Positions 8,682 to 17,953 of a DNA stretch of 64,000 nt are shown here, piece by piece. The translations under genes and the position numbers were made by a program. Every line of letters starts with the position of its first letter. Within the stretch, counting starts at the first letter, position 1. The notes beneath the pieces are model-generated. The model was not told the origin of the DNA. It was given only the letters and a program-made list of their open reading frames with translations, and made no database searches. The stretch is from Niabella sp. Lineage in GTDB: Bacteria; Bacteroidota; Bacteroidia; Chitinophagales; Chitinophagaceae. The stretch covers positions 62,001-126,000 of the forward strand of contig NZ_JASLGT010000015.1 in NCBI RefSeq assembly GCF_030150205.1. Reading direction: 5' to 3'.

Positions 8682-10151
8682 TCAGGCAGGCATCGTAAAC
8701 CGGAACGTGGTGCCCTTTCCCGGAGCGCTTACCATATCAATTGCAGTGTGGTGTAGTTCCAGTATTTTTTTTACGATAGCCAGGCCGATGCCCATCCCTT
8801 TTTTAGGTGCGGTTTCTTTTCCTAATTGCTTATACCGCTCAAACACATAAGCCTGGTCTTCGGGGGCAATTCCGATACCATTGTCGACAACCTGTACAGT
8901 TACGCCGGCGTTGGCTTCCGTTAAAATGATCCGGATCGAACCACCGTCGGGAGTATATTTGAACGCATTGTCTAACAGGTTTTGAAATACCCGTTCCGTA
9001 AGCGAGATGTCGGCAAATACTCGTGGCAGGTTAGGCGCAGATTCGAGACCTAAGTGGATCGAACGTGCGGCTGCCTTCAGCTGGTAGGCCATCAAAATAT
9101 CCGATGCCAGTTCGTTAATAAAGAAGGGCTCCTTTTCCGGTGTTACAAGATTGGCCTCCAGTTTGGCATATTGAAAGAGTTGCTCTACCAGTGCCGACAG
9201 CTTTTTGGCGCTGGCATGAATCACAGACAGGTACCGTTCTTTATCTGCACCCGGGAGCGTTTTCTGCTTCATTGTTAAGGTTTCGATATACCCCTGCATG
9301 ATCGACAGCGGGGTACGTAAATCATGCGATATGTTGGCGATGAGTTCTTGCCTGAATTTATCTGTAGCCGTTATTTTGTCAATATTATTTACAATTACGT
9401 CTGCCATTTCATTAAAGGTTGACGTTAGCATGCCCAGTTCACCCCTGGCATTTCCTTCAATACGGGCGGAATAGTCGCCCTCTTTAAAACGTTGTACTAC
9501 AGCAGCTGTTTTTCGTATACTTTCTGTTATAAGAAAGAAGGTAATCAATCCTACAATCAACGCTACAACCAGGGCTGCAAAAAAGATCGAAGTACTCAGG
9601 CGGAGGTATAAATGGTTATTGAGTGCTGCCAGTACCTCCCGTTGTTTTTCGCTGGCCAGTACTGCATATACATACCCGGATAGTTGTCCGTTTTCAGTGA
9701 TAGGAGCCACGGAAAAAATGGCGGGTTCCCCGGGTTGTTTGGGATTGTCGCCCATGGGCCGTTCACCTTTTTTGGAGGCCAGCCATTTTTTAACGGGGAC
9801 CATATGCACCCGGCGGATCTGTACCGTGGTATCGGGTACTACAAAATCGGTAATGTTACCGGCGGTGTCCAGCAGGTAAACCTCAACACTGGGATTGGCC
9901 ACCATGGTGGAGTGGATAATGTCGTGCGTAACGGCGGTATCTGGCTTGCCATTTTTGATCGGCTGCGTAAACGTGGCCAGGTGTTGCGCAATGTCGCCAT
10001 ATAACTGTTGATGTGCCGCGGTATAGTAAGCGCTGGAAAAGCGGGAAGCAATAAACACGAACACAAGACCAAGCAGGACCAGTACGACGGTGAATACGGT
10101 GGCAATTTTCCAGAATAACCAATTGCCTTTTATAGATGTTTCTTTTGCCAT
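8682..10151 (-). CDS. sensor histidine kinase (HAMP-HisKA-HATPase)
   Basis: This 489-residue inner-membrane sensor kinase has a transmembrane helix at about 13-36, a periplasmic sensor region of about 150 residues, a second helix at about 185-208 and a HAMP linker to about 262. The dimerisation domain carries the phospho-acceptor His276 in ISHDLRTPLS. The ATPase domain contains NLLDNAFKYTPDGG, DNGIGI and the G2 box GMGIGLAIVKK. The start ATG overlaps the last base of the preceding regulator's TAA stop (TAATG), so the two proteins are probably translationally coupled. The signal is unknown; the upstream regulator is its obvious partner. Confidence 0.93.
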   Translation of the reverse strand: MAKETSIKGNWLFWKIATVFTVVLVLLGLVFVFIASRFSSAYYTAAHQQLYGDIAQHLATFTQPIKNGKPDTAVTHDIIHSTMVANPSVEVYLLDTAGNITDFVVPDTTVQIRRVHMVPVKKWLASKKGERPMGDNPKQPGEPAIFSVAPITENGQLSGYVYAVLASEKQREVLAALNNHLYLRLSTSIFFAALVVALIVGLITFFLITESIRKTAAVVQRFKEGDYSARIEGNARGELGMLTSTFNEMADVIVNNIDKITATDKFRQELIANISHDLRTPLSIMQGYIETLTMKQKTLPGADKERYLSVIHASAKKLSALVEQLFQYAKLEANLVTPEKEPFFINELASDILMAYQLKAAARSIHLGLESAPNLPRVFADISLTERVFQNLLDNAFKYTPDGGSIRIILTEANAGVTVQVVDNGIGIAPEDQAYVFERYKQLGKETAPKKGMGIGLAIVKKILELHHTAIDMVSAPGKGTTFRFTMPA

Positions 10152-10855
10152 TATAATTCCTCATTAAACCGGTAGCCCACGCCCCAGGTGGTTAAAATAT
10201 ATTTGGGTGCTGAAAGATCGGCTTCTATTTTACCCCGCAGGCGGTTGATATGGCTGTTTACCGTATGTTCATAGCCCTCAAAATCGTAGCCCCATACCAG
10301 GTTCAGCAACCGTTTGCGGCTATAGCTTTTGCCCGGGTTAGAAGCCAGCAATACCAGCAGGTCAAACTCTTTTGGAGAAAGATCTACCCGGAGCTCATTT
10401 TGGGTGACCTTTCGTTTGTCCAGGTCAATTTCGAGTCCGTCAAACCGGATCACTGCCGATGGAGCATTAAATGCGTCCGGTGCCGGGTATTCTTCATTGC
10501 GCCTGAAAATTACTTTTACACGGGCGATGAATTCCCGTATGCTGAAAGGTTTGGTGAGATAATCATCGGCGCCGGTTTCCAGCCCCATGATCTTGTCGAT
10601 CTCTTCCGACAGGGCGGTCAACATCAGGATGGGGGTATGCCGGTCGGTTTGCCGGAGCTTTCTGCATACTTCCATGCCGTTCAGGCCCGGCAGCATGATG
10701 TCCAGGATAATCAGATCAAAGCGGCGGTCCTTTGCGGTACGTAAGCCTTCCTGACCGTCGTTAACCGCGGTTGTATCGCAACCCAGATCTTTTAAATGAA
10801 TTTCGAGCAGTTCTACCAACTCGGGGTCGTCTTCAAGGATAAGTACTTTTTGCAT
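10151..10855 (-). CDS. OmpR/PhoB-family response regulator
   Basis: From the chosen start at 10855 the protein has 234 residues. A receiver domain has the acidic pocket LEDD (8-10), phospho-acceptor Asp52 in LILDIMLPG and Lys in YLTKPFS near 102. A C-terminal winged-helix DNA-binding domain contains LSPKEFDLLVLLASNPG and the final WGVGYRF. The frame is open for 17 more codons, but the receiver starts at MQKVLILED, so the shorter start is preferred. It overlaps the kinase gene by one base and should be phosphorylated by it. Targets are unknown. Confidence 0.93.
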   Translation of the reverse strand: MQKVLILEDDPELVELLEIHLKDLGCDTTAVNDGQEGLRTAKDRRFDLIILDIMLPGLNGMEVCRKLRQTDRHTPILMLTALSEEIDKIMGLETGADDYLTKPFSIREFIARVKVIFRRNEEYPAPDAFNAPSAVIRFDGLEIDLDKRKVTQNELRVDLSPKEFDLLVLLASNPGKSYSRKRLLNLVWGYDFEGYEHTVNSHINRLRGKIEADLSAPKYILTTWGVGYRFNEEL

Positions 10856-11124
10856 ATTGCGATGTTGCCGGTTACATAACATTAAGAAGCAACGCATATG
10901 CGGCAAAGGAATAGCAGGAAGTTAGAAACAGGATGCCGCCTTATGGTTACAATGGTCCGGAACGCGTTTCCTGGCCATGATACAAAAAAATGTTGTGTAC
11001 CCGTATTGTTAACTGCAAATTTCAGGAAAAAGCCGGTGAAAAAAACACTGTGATACTTTTGTTATAACTCCGTTATCTGTTTGGGATTTGGTTTGGGTTC
11101 TTTTGTAGTCTAAAAAAATCTGTC

Positions 11125-12423
11125 ATGAAAAAGAACATTATCCGATCCATTTCCGCTGCGTTTATCGTGGTATTTATTGCATCCTGCAATAGAGATCCTG
11201 AAATGCCGCAATTGCACACAACTACCATTACTGTAGAAAATGTACTGGACAGCAAACCCCTGGTTGAATCCGGAATGTTTAAAGGGAACGGCACGCCGCC
11301 GGTAGTGCTGCCCGGGCAATCTGTTTCGTTTTCATTTTATGCTGCCAAAGGTCAGCGACTCACCTTTGCTTCTATGTACGGGTGGAGCAATGATCTCTTC
11401 TTTGCCCCCGAGAATCCAGGCATTAAACTCTATAACGATGATGGTAGTGCTATCACCGGCGATGTTTCCGCACAAGTAAAACTTTGGGATAACGGTACCC
11501 GGGTAAATCAGGCTCCGGGCGCTGCCGTAGTACATCCCGGCGTAGCCGAAACAACTCCAAAGAATATTAAGGAAGTAAAAGGAATGGATGACTATGGTAA
11601 TAGTTACCTTCCGGCATCTCAGTTGATGCAGGCTTCATTGAGCTATAACGGGAACTCCCAGTTTACGCTTACGCTTAAGAACAATTCCGGCGGAACCGCC
11701 AATGAAACACCGTTTAGCCCGGGAGTGTGGGCTGTTTCCTATATTGCAGGAGGAAACCTCTTGTTGCCGGAACCCGTTTACACTGCAGGCAAACCTTCAA
11801 TGAACGGCCTTACAAATATTGCTGAAATGGGTGATATTACATCTTTAAGTAATTACCTGACTCAGCAAACCGGCATTTTTACGCCCCTGTCACCGGTGCT
11901 GGTGGTGGTATACAGCGGCGGGGCGAATCCCTTTTATAAAGCCGGGGAGTACGACCGGGGAGAGGGGTTAAAAGAGCTTGCCCAAAAAGGGAATGCTGAT
12001 ATACTGGCAGCTGCATTGAAGACCAGACCCGGTGTAAGAAACGTATATGTACTGAAAGACGTTGCGAATACCATATTACTACCCATGATCAATGGCGCGG
12101 CCGGAGGCAAAGTTTCCCAGGAATTGTCTTTACAGAATGGTGACCGGATCGCTATTGCAACGATGTATGGTTTTTCCAACGACTGGTTTTTTGCTACCAC
12201 CGGCAATGATATTGACGGGACGCAGAAGGGCGATGTTTCGGCATCAATCGGTTTGTTTGATAATGGCACCGCATTGAGTCAATATCCCGGAGCGGGGGTA
12301 ACTCAGGCCAATTTGGCGGGTACCCCTTTGGTAGAAAACAAGGCCATCGAAATGGTGCCCAATCCAAATGCGTATAATACCCTGCCGCCTGTTACAAAGA
12401 TGATCAAAGTGACGTTGCAGTAA
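11125..12423 (+). CDS. lipoprotein with two spondin-type domains
   Basis: This 432-residue protein has a lipoprotein signal with lipobox IASC near residue 20-23, so it is probably anchored in a membrane. Two homologous domains follow. The first contains GQRLTFASMYGWSNDLFF and a DNGTRVNQAPGAA segment. The second, after about residue 340, contains GDRIAIATMYGFSNDWFF and DNGTALSQYPGAG. Each resembles the spondin N-terminal (Spond_N) fold with the SNDWF signature. The repeat shows an internal duplication. Spondin domains are adhesion or matrix modules, so a surface-binding role is plausible but not known here. The divergent regulator pair suggests possible shared control. Confidence 0.85.
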   Translation: MKKNIIRSISAAFIVVFIASCNRDPEMPQLHTTTITVENVLDSKPLVESGMFKGNGTPPVVLPGQSVSFSFYAAKGQRLTFASMYGWSNDLFFAPENPGIKLYNDDGSAITGDVSAQVKLWDNGTRVNQAPGAAVVHPGVAETTPKNIKEVKGMDDYGNSYLPASQLMQASLSYNGNSQFTLTLKNNSGGTANETPFSPGVWAVSYIAGGNLLLPEPVYTAGKPSMNGLTNIAEMGDITSLSNYLTQQTGIFTPLSPVLVVVYSGGANPFYKAGEYDRGEGLKELAQKGNADILAAALKTRPGVRNVYVLKDVANTILLPMINGAAGGKVSQELSLQNGDRIAIATMYGFSNDWFFATTGNDIDGTQKGDVSASIGLFDNGTALSQYPGAGVTQANLAGTPLVENKAIEMVPNPNAYNTLPPVTKMIKVTLQ

Positions 12424-12468
12424 AAGAATCCGGGCAAGGTTACAAGTCTATCATTAGCTGGTTTTAAT

Positions 12469-12513
12469 AAGGACGCATTCACAGATGCAGGCGAGGTCTA
12501 TGCGTGCGTCCTT
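12469..12513 (+). terminator. probable terminator after the spondin gene
   Basis: AAGGACGCA (12469-12477) pairs perfectly with TGCGTCCTT (12505-12513) and is followed by a T-rich stretch. The 27-nt loop is long, but the position 46 bases past the spondin stop fits transcription termination. It may also serve the converging gene at 12555-12962. Confidence 0.5.
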
Positions 12514-12554
12514 TCTTTGGCCAGTGATCAACGGCATCGGAAACGATAAAATGC

Positions 12555-12962
12555 TTATTGTGTTTTGTTTTTTTCCAGTTGCTGTATCCGTAATTTTATT
12601 TCCTTCCGGAACCGGATGCTTTCCTGGTATTGTTTTTTTTGTAAATGCTCAAGGAAATCAACCGTTAAAGCGCCGCCAAATACAGCGATGCCAATTTCGG
12701 AAATAACATCCAGTAGCACCTGGTCAATAAATGCGCCCCAGGCTCCTTCAAAAAAGAACTTTAACACCCGTACGGAAATGGTAAGCAACAAGCCCAGTAC
12801 AAAGAAGAAGGCCAGGAATCTTGAGCTGAACCGTCCTTTGTTAATGAGCTGATCCAATTCGCCCGGGTATTGCCGGTAATATTCGACCATATCATCTGTT
12901 ATCCGGGGCTTTATACCCCGGAGAGATGCTTCCAGTAATTTGTCTTCGATATTTATTTTCAT
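12555..12962 (-). CDS. hypothetical membrane protein, 135 aa
   Basis: I do not recognise the family. The protein has a charged N-terminal 45 residues (KINIEDKLLEASLRG), a clear transmembrane helix about 49-70 (FLAFFFVLGLLLTISVRVL), a second hydrophobic stretch about 85-105 (VISEIGIAVFGGAL) and a Lys/Gln/Glu-rich, probably coiled C-terminus (HLQKKQYQESIRF). This suggests a small two-pass inner-membrane protein with both ends in the cytoplasm. It converges with the spondin gene and has no same-strand neighbour. Confidence 0.65.
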   Translation of the reverse strand: MKINIEDKLLEASLRGIKPRITDDMVEYYRQYPGELDQLINKGRFSSRFLAFFFVLGLLLTISVRVLKFFFEGAWGAFIDQVLLDVISEIGIAVFGGALTVDFLEHLQKKQYQESIRFRKEIKLRIQQLEKNKTQ

Positions 12963-13249
12963 GGATGTGTTTTAATCATTACCTAAGGGGCGGTTTGGAT
13001 AAACGGTGCGCTGCAACCCCCGTTTGTCCAGCATCCGTTACATCTTGCTTTTAGGAGCTGTTATGAAGATACGCAAAATATGATGCTTCGGAATAAGGCG
13101 CGTTCGCCGGTCATTTAAATTTCGGTGCATTAAACTGCATTGGCTATTGCGGGATTGAATGCCGCAAATTGTAGTATCTTTATTTAAAGGAACAACGAAC
13201 GCTGCGGATTTGATCTTCGATCTTTATGATCTTCGTAAACGCATAAAGG

Positions 13250-16200
13250 GTGACAACCAGGACTGCTTATTTATTTAAAGTTACCAGGGGGATACGATTA
13301 TTCCTTGTAGCGGGTTTATGTGCAATAGTGCCGGCAGCATCCGGACAACAACGGTTATTTACCAATCAGCAGCATTTTGGGGTAGACGACGGGCTTCCGC
13401 AAAGTTATATTACGGGTATTGTGCAGGATGAAGACGGTTTTATCTGGCTGGGCACACTGGATGGGTTTTGCCGTTACGACGGCAGGGGATTCCGTACATT
13501 CCGGTATAATCCCAAAGACAGCGCCGGTTTGGCCGCGAATACATTGGATGCCCTGGGAAAGCTGGTAAACAATGTTGTTACCATTTATTACAGTCCAACC
13601 CAGGCGGATGAATTTGATCTGCGCTCGTTTAAGGTAACGCGGAATCACATCCGTCAGCGGCTGGCCACAATACCGGGTATCCGGTGGCAATCGTACCGGT
13701 TTGGTTTTACTACCACCAATTGGTTTTTTACCGTTAACAATCATAAAGGAATGGGCTGGTTAGATGGTGTTACCGGTGCTATTCATTATGCTAGCAAGGC
13801 CAATGGGCTGTTACAGCATGATACCATATCCGCCATTACGCAATCAGCGGATGGGAAAATATACGTTGTTAGTGAAAGGGGCGTGCATATAAGTAATACG
13901 GCCCGAACAAAATTTGACTGGTTCAGTTTTGATACCCATATAAAGCAGCAGCCACCCAACCCGGACTGGAATATATTTGGAGAAAAATTTTCCATTATCA
14001 GTTATCCCGGCAACCGGCTGGCTACGCTGGAGAAGAACGTTCTTACATTGCTGGATGTAAACCACAAAACAAGCCGGGTTATTGAATTGCCAGCCCCGCT
14101 GCCCGGTGCTATAAGGGGTGAAAATGGTTTGCAGCTGGACGCGCATGGTACCGTTTATTTTGAATATTACGGACGTATATACCGCCTGAAGGATGATGAT
14201 TCGCTGGAATTGCTTTGGGAACATACGGGTGCCCCGGCGCGCATCAGTGCATTTTTCATAGACCGGTCGGATGTATTATGGGTGAGTTTAAATGCTCAGG
14301 GTGTACTAAAAATAGATCTTCAGGCACTCCATTTTGAATCCTATAAAAATGAAGGCAATTTTATTGAAAACGTTGTGCGGCTGTTGGGAAGCAATGCGTT
14401 GTTATTGCCGGGGGAATGGAAAAATCCGGATGCCGGCTATTATTTCCGGCAGGCATGGGATAGCAAGGGGCATCTTTATTCCTGCAATAACTGGTATGAA
14501 CGGTCGGCCGTTTTCCAGTTTACAAAGCAGGGGTTCCGCCGTTTTGCACATGTACCAGGGCAGAAGATTTTTACAGCTGTTGTGGCAATGCCCGGCGACG
14601 CGATCTGGGCCTTTGATCAGTCGGAATCCGTATGGTATACCTGGCGCAACCCCGATGCCGTTCCTGAAAAGCGCCAACCAGACGCAGCGAACTTTAAGGA
14701 TGTGGAACTTACAGACGCCCGGTATGTTGGAGGCTATATCTGGATGGCTACTGCTTCCAATGGGTTATTTCAGTTTGACGGAGAAAAGGTGGTGGCAAAG
14801 TATGCGGGACCATTGGGTAACTACAGGGTGCCCGGCACGCTCACAGAAATTTGTGTGGATCCTGCAGATAAAAATAAATTCTGGATCGGTTCACGTGGCG
14901 GAGGGCTGCTGTTGTGGGACGCCCGTAAGGGACTGCAGCGCATTTATACGGTAGACGACGGGCTGCCCAATAACACCATTTATTGCATATTGCCCGATAA
15001 AACAGGAAAGCTCTGGTGCAGTACGAATAAGGGCATTTTCAGGCTTGATCCTAAAACCGGTCACCTGATCGCTTTTGAAAAAACGGATGGCCTGCCCGGC
15101 AATGAATTTAACCGGGCGCATAAGTTTGTGTTGCCCGATGGGCGATTGTTATTTGGCGGGCTGGACGGATACTGCATCTTTAACCCGGCAGATTTTGAAA
15201 AGATAAATAAAGCCGCTTCTGTACCCGTATTGTTAACCGGTTTGCTGGTTAATAATGAACCGCAGGATATCAACTTACCCAAAAGCATCGTCAAACAGTC
15301 GCTGAGCACCCTGTCTGTTGTTGATTTGCCATATGATAAAAACTATTTGCGTTTTGAGTTTGCCGCGCTTTTATACAACCAGCCGCAAAAAGTAAAATAC
15401 CGGTATCAGCTGGAAGGGATTGACCGGAGCTGGATTGAAAACGGTTCTTCCAACAGCGCTTTTTATGCGGCCCTGCCACCGGGTAACTACACGTTCCGGA
15501 TCAATGCTACTGATGATAATGGTTTGTGGAGCAATGCCGTTACTTCCATAAAAGTGAATATCCGGCCTCCTTTTTGGCGTACCTGGTGGGCCTGGCTTCT
15601 GTATGTATGCATTGCACTGGCATTAACACGGTGGTACTTTTTATTTAGAGAGAAAAGATTACGGATACAACAAAACCTGGTGTTTGAAAGAAGAGAGGCG
15701 CTTCGTTTGAAAGAGGTGGATGAGTTAAAAGACCGGTTCTTCAGCAATATCACCCATGAGTTCAGAACGCCGCTAACCCTCATCATGACGCCACTTGAAA
15801 AGCTAAGGCAGGACCCATCACTTTCTGCAGCGGCTGTTGGCAGCGTAAAAACAGCGCAACGGAATGCAACGCAGCTGCTGCGGCTGGTAAATGAATTTCT
15901 CGATTTCGCAAAACTGGATCATGGGCAACTCCGGTTAAAAACGGCGGCGGGCGCAATCGGCATTTTTACTGCAGATTGTGTGCAGGGCTTTGAACCGGCT
16001 GCCGGAGAAAAACATATTACACTCCGTTTTGAACTGGAAAATGTAGCCGGTTATTACCTGTTTGATGAAGAGAAATGGGAGAAGATCGTTACCAACCTTG
16101 TTGGCAATGCGCTCAAATTTACCCCGGAAAAGGGGATCGTTGTGGTAACGCTTTCAGCTGTAACGGAAAGTGAACTGCAATTAACCGTATATGATAATGG

Positions 16201-17233
16201 CCCGGGTATACCGGAAGATCAGCAGCAATATGTGTTTACCCGGTTTTACCAGGTAGATGATTCCTCTGTACGCAGTTATGGCGGTACGGGTATCGGTTTG
16301 TCATTGGTAAAAGAGCTAACGGTATTAATGGGCGGCAGCGTTGCACTGGAAAGCCGGTCGGGAGCATACACCCGTTTTGTGGTTACGGTTCCTGTAAAAA
16401 AAGTGGTACAGGAACATGCGCTGTCATTGACCGAAACCACCGGCCTTCCGGAACAAGTAACGCATGTCCTGCCGGCAGATGCACCCTTGCTGCTGGTTGC
16501 GGAAGATAACGATGAATTGCGCTCGTTTTTGGTGACGACGCTCTGCCGCAATTACCGGGTGCAGGAGGCTGCAGACGGACTAAAAGCCTGGGAGCTGATA
16601 GTACAGGAGTTACCGGACCTGGTGATTAGCGATGTAATGATGCCGGGGCTGGATGGGTTTGATTTGTGCCGCCGATGTAAAACGGATAGCCGTACAGCAC
16701 ATATCGGATTTATTTTATTAACCTCCAAAGCGGCGCATGAGGCCCGGTTAAAAGGGCTGGATGCCGGCGCGGATGATTATCTGACCAAACCTTTCAGCTT
16801 ATCCGAACTGGAGTTGCGGACGGCCAATCTGTACCGGCTGCAGCAACGGCAGCGGGAGTGGTTGCAGGCACAGGTTGCGCACCTGGCCCCGGCCGATCCG
16901 GTGCCCGAAATTACCGACCCCTTCCTGGTAAAGCTATATGCAGAAATGGATGCGAAGCTGGATGATGCCGTATTGGGCGTTGACTATTTATGTAAGGTGA
17001 TGGCGATGAGCCGCAGTACCCTCAATCGTAAATTAAAGTCGGTACTCAATATTTCGGCCAACGATCTCATCCGGCAATACCGGCTGCAGAAGGCCTCCGG
17101 TCTTATAGCCTCCGGTTCGGATATTGCGGCAGCTGCTTACCAAACGGGGTTTAGCAGTCCTTCTTATTTCAGCCAGTGTTTCAGGGAACAGTACGGATTA
17201 TCGCCAACAGATTGGGTTTCAACGCTCCATTGA
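13250..17233 (+). CDS. hybrid two-component system protein (HTCS) with AraC output
   Basis: This 1327-residue single-chain sensor-regulator is of the kind that controls glycan loci in Bacteroidota. It has a signal peptide (about 1-33), a large periplasmic beta-propeller sensor with Reg_prop motifs (DGLPQSYITGIVQDEDGFIW), a Y_Y_Y domain about 690-765, and a transmembrane helix near 780-800. A HisKA domain follows with the acceptor His near 836 (SNITHEFRTPL), then an HATPase (DNGPGIP, GGTGIGLSL), a receiver with Asp near 1127 (VISDVMMPGLDG) and a C-terminal AraC helix-turn-helix. The start is GTG: a stop codon lies one codon upstream in frame, and the next usable start would remove the signal peptide. 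The neighbouring cytochrome and PepSY-like genes may be its targets. Confidence 0.93.
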   Translation: MTTRTAYLFKVTRGIRLFLVAGLCAIVPAASGQQRLFTNQQHFGVDDGLPQSYITGIVQDEDGFIWLGTLDGFCRYDGRGFRTFRYNPKDSAGLAANTLDALGKLVNNVVTIYYSPTQADEFDLRSFKVTRNHIRQRLATIPGIRWQSYRFGFTTTNWFFTVNNHKGMGWLDGVTGAIHYASKANGLLQHDTISAITQSADGKIYVVSERGVHISNTARTKFDWFSFDTHIKQQPPNPDWNIFGEKFSIISYPGNRLATLEKNVLTLLDVNHKTSRVIELPAPLPGAIRGENGLQLDAHGTVYFEYYGRIYRLKDDDSLELLWEHTGAPARISAFFIDRSDVLWVSLNAQGVLKIDLQALHFESYKNEGNFIENVVRLLGSNALLLPGEWKNPDAGYYFRQAWDSKGHLYSCNNWYERSAVFQFTKQGFRRFAHVPGQKIFTAVVAMPGDAIWAFDQSESVWYTWRNPDAVPEKRQPDAANFKDVELTDARYVGGYIWMATASNGLFQFDGEKVVAKYAGPLGNYRVPGTLTEICVDPADKNKFWIGSRGGGLLLWDARKGLQRIYTVDDGLPNNTIYCILPDKTGKLWCSTNKGIFRLDPKTGHLIAFEKTDGLPGNEFNRAHKFVLPDGRLLFGGLDGYCIFNPADFEKINKAASVPVLLTGLLVNNEPQDINLPKSIVKQSLSTLSVVDLPYDKNYLRFEFAALLYNQPQKVKYRYQLEGIDRSWIENGSSNSAFYAALPPGNYTFRINATDDNGLWSNAVTSIKVNIRPPFWRTWWAWLLYVCIALALTRWYFLFREKRLRIQQNLVFERREALRLKEVDELKDRFFSNITHEFRTPLTLIMTPLEKLRQDPSLSAAAVGSVKTAQRNATQLLRLVNEFLDFAKLDHGQLRLKTAAGAIGIFTADCVQGFEPAAGEKHITLRFELENVAGYYLFDEEKWEKIVTNLVGNALKFTPEKGIVVVTLSAVTESELQLTVYDNGPGIPEDQQQYVFTRFYQVDDSSVRSYGGTGIGLSLVKELTVLMGGSVALESRSGAYTRFVVTVPVKKVVQEHALSLTETTGLPEQVTHVLPADAPLLLVAEDNDELRSFLVTTLCRNYRVQEAADGLKAWELIVQELPDLVISDVMMPGLDGFDLCRRCKTDSRTAHIGFILLTSKAAHEARLKGLDAGADDYLTKPFSLSELELRTANLYRLQQRQREWLQAQVAHLAPADPVPEITDPFLVKLYAEMDAKLDDAVLGVDYLCKVMAMSRSTLNRKLKSVLNISANDLIRQYRLQKASGLIASGSDIAAAAYQTGFSSPSYFSQCFREQYGLSPTDWVSTLH

Positions 17234-17264
17234 CCCAAAATTGATAGCTTTTGAACCAATTCTT

Positions 17265-17296
17265 ATAGCCCTCCGGCAGCGCCGAGGGCTATTTTT
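17265..17296 (+). terminator. intrinsic terminator after HTCS
   Basis: ATAGCCCTC (17265-17273) pairs with GAGGGCTAT (17284-17292), and an alternative inner CGGC/GCCG stem can stack on it. A run of T follows. It sits 32 bases past the HTCS stop and separates that gene from the next transcript. Confidence 0.75.
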
Positions 17297-17339
17297 ATGC
17301 ATGTAAAACAGTTGTTCATAATAATTTAAACGAATTAAA

Positions 17340-17864
17340 ATGAAACCGTATGCCCAAACCGTAGCTGCTACTTTATTCTTTATGCTGGGTACTTCGATCC
17401 TGTCTTTTGGACAAAATATGTATGCCGGAAATACCATAAAAATAGTTCATGGTACCACTGCGGCTGCCAAACAGGAGGATAGTACCGAAAGCTTTACGGC
17501 GTCCAGTTCCGCCATGACTGCTCATTTTTTGACCTTATTTCCCAATGCCACCGGGCAGCGATGGATTGAAAGGGAAGCGCACCGGTTCGTCTATTTTTTA
17601 GACAGGGGCCGGAAGGGGACTGCTTGTTTTTCTCCGGAAGGTGCACTGAGTTATGCCTTTATCGAATGCCGGATGGAAGATCTGCCAAAAGATTTCAGCA
17701 AACAACTCCGGAAACAATATAAGACCTGTCAATTGGTACGGGCAACGGAAATAACGGCGCACGGACAAACAGCGTACCAGGCAATTGTGGAAAATGCTTC
17801 CGGGTTTGTTACACTGAAACATACCCCGGATGGAGTAGAGGAAATACAAACGGTAAAGAAATAG
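17340..17864 (+). CDS. exported PepSY-like protein, 174 aa
   Basis: The protein starts with a signal peptide (MKPYAQTVAATLFFMLG, likely cut after SFGQ). The mature part has two repeats of an alpha/beta type. One runs from AMTAHFLTLFPNATGQRWIE to CFSPEGALSYAFIEC, the other from LPKDFSKQLRKQYKTCQLVRA to FVTLKHTPDG. This is the layout of PepSY-like proteins of Bacteroidota, once called putative beta-lactamase-inhibitor-like. It should be periplasmic. The role is unknown; position between the HTCS and the cytochrome gene hints at a shared response. Confidence 0.65.
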   Translation: MKPYAQTVAATLFFMLGTSILSFGQNMYAGNTIKIVHGTTAAAKQEDSTESFTASSSAMTAHFLTLFPNATGQRWIEREAHRFVYFLDRGRKGTACFSPEGALSYAFIECRMEDLPKDFSKQLRKQYKTCQLVRATEITAHGQTAYQAIVENASGFVTLKHTPDGVEEIQTVKK

Positions 17865-17953
17865 CGGCAGCGCTGTGAATGATACCGGGGCAGCGGCGTT
17901 ATCCGTTTGCTCCGGGGAACCGGACTGACTGGAATATAAAACCGAAATAAAAA

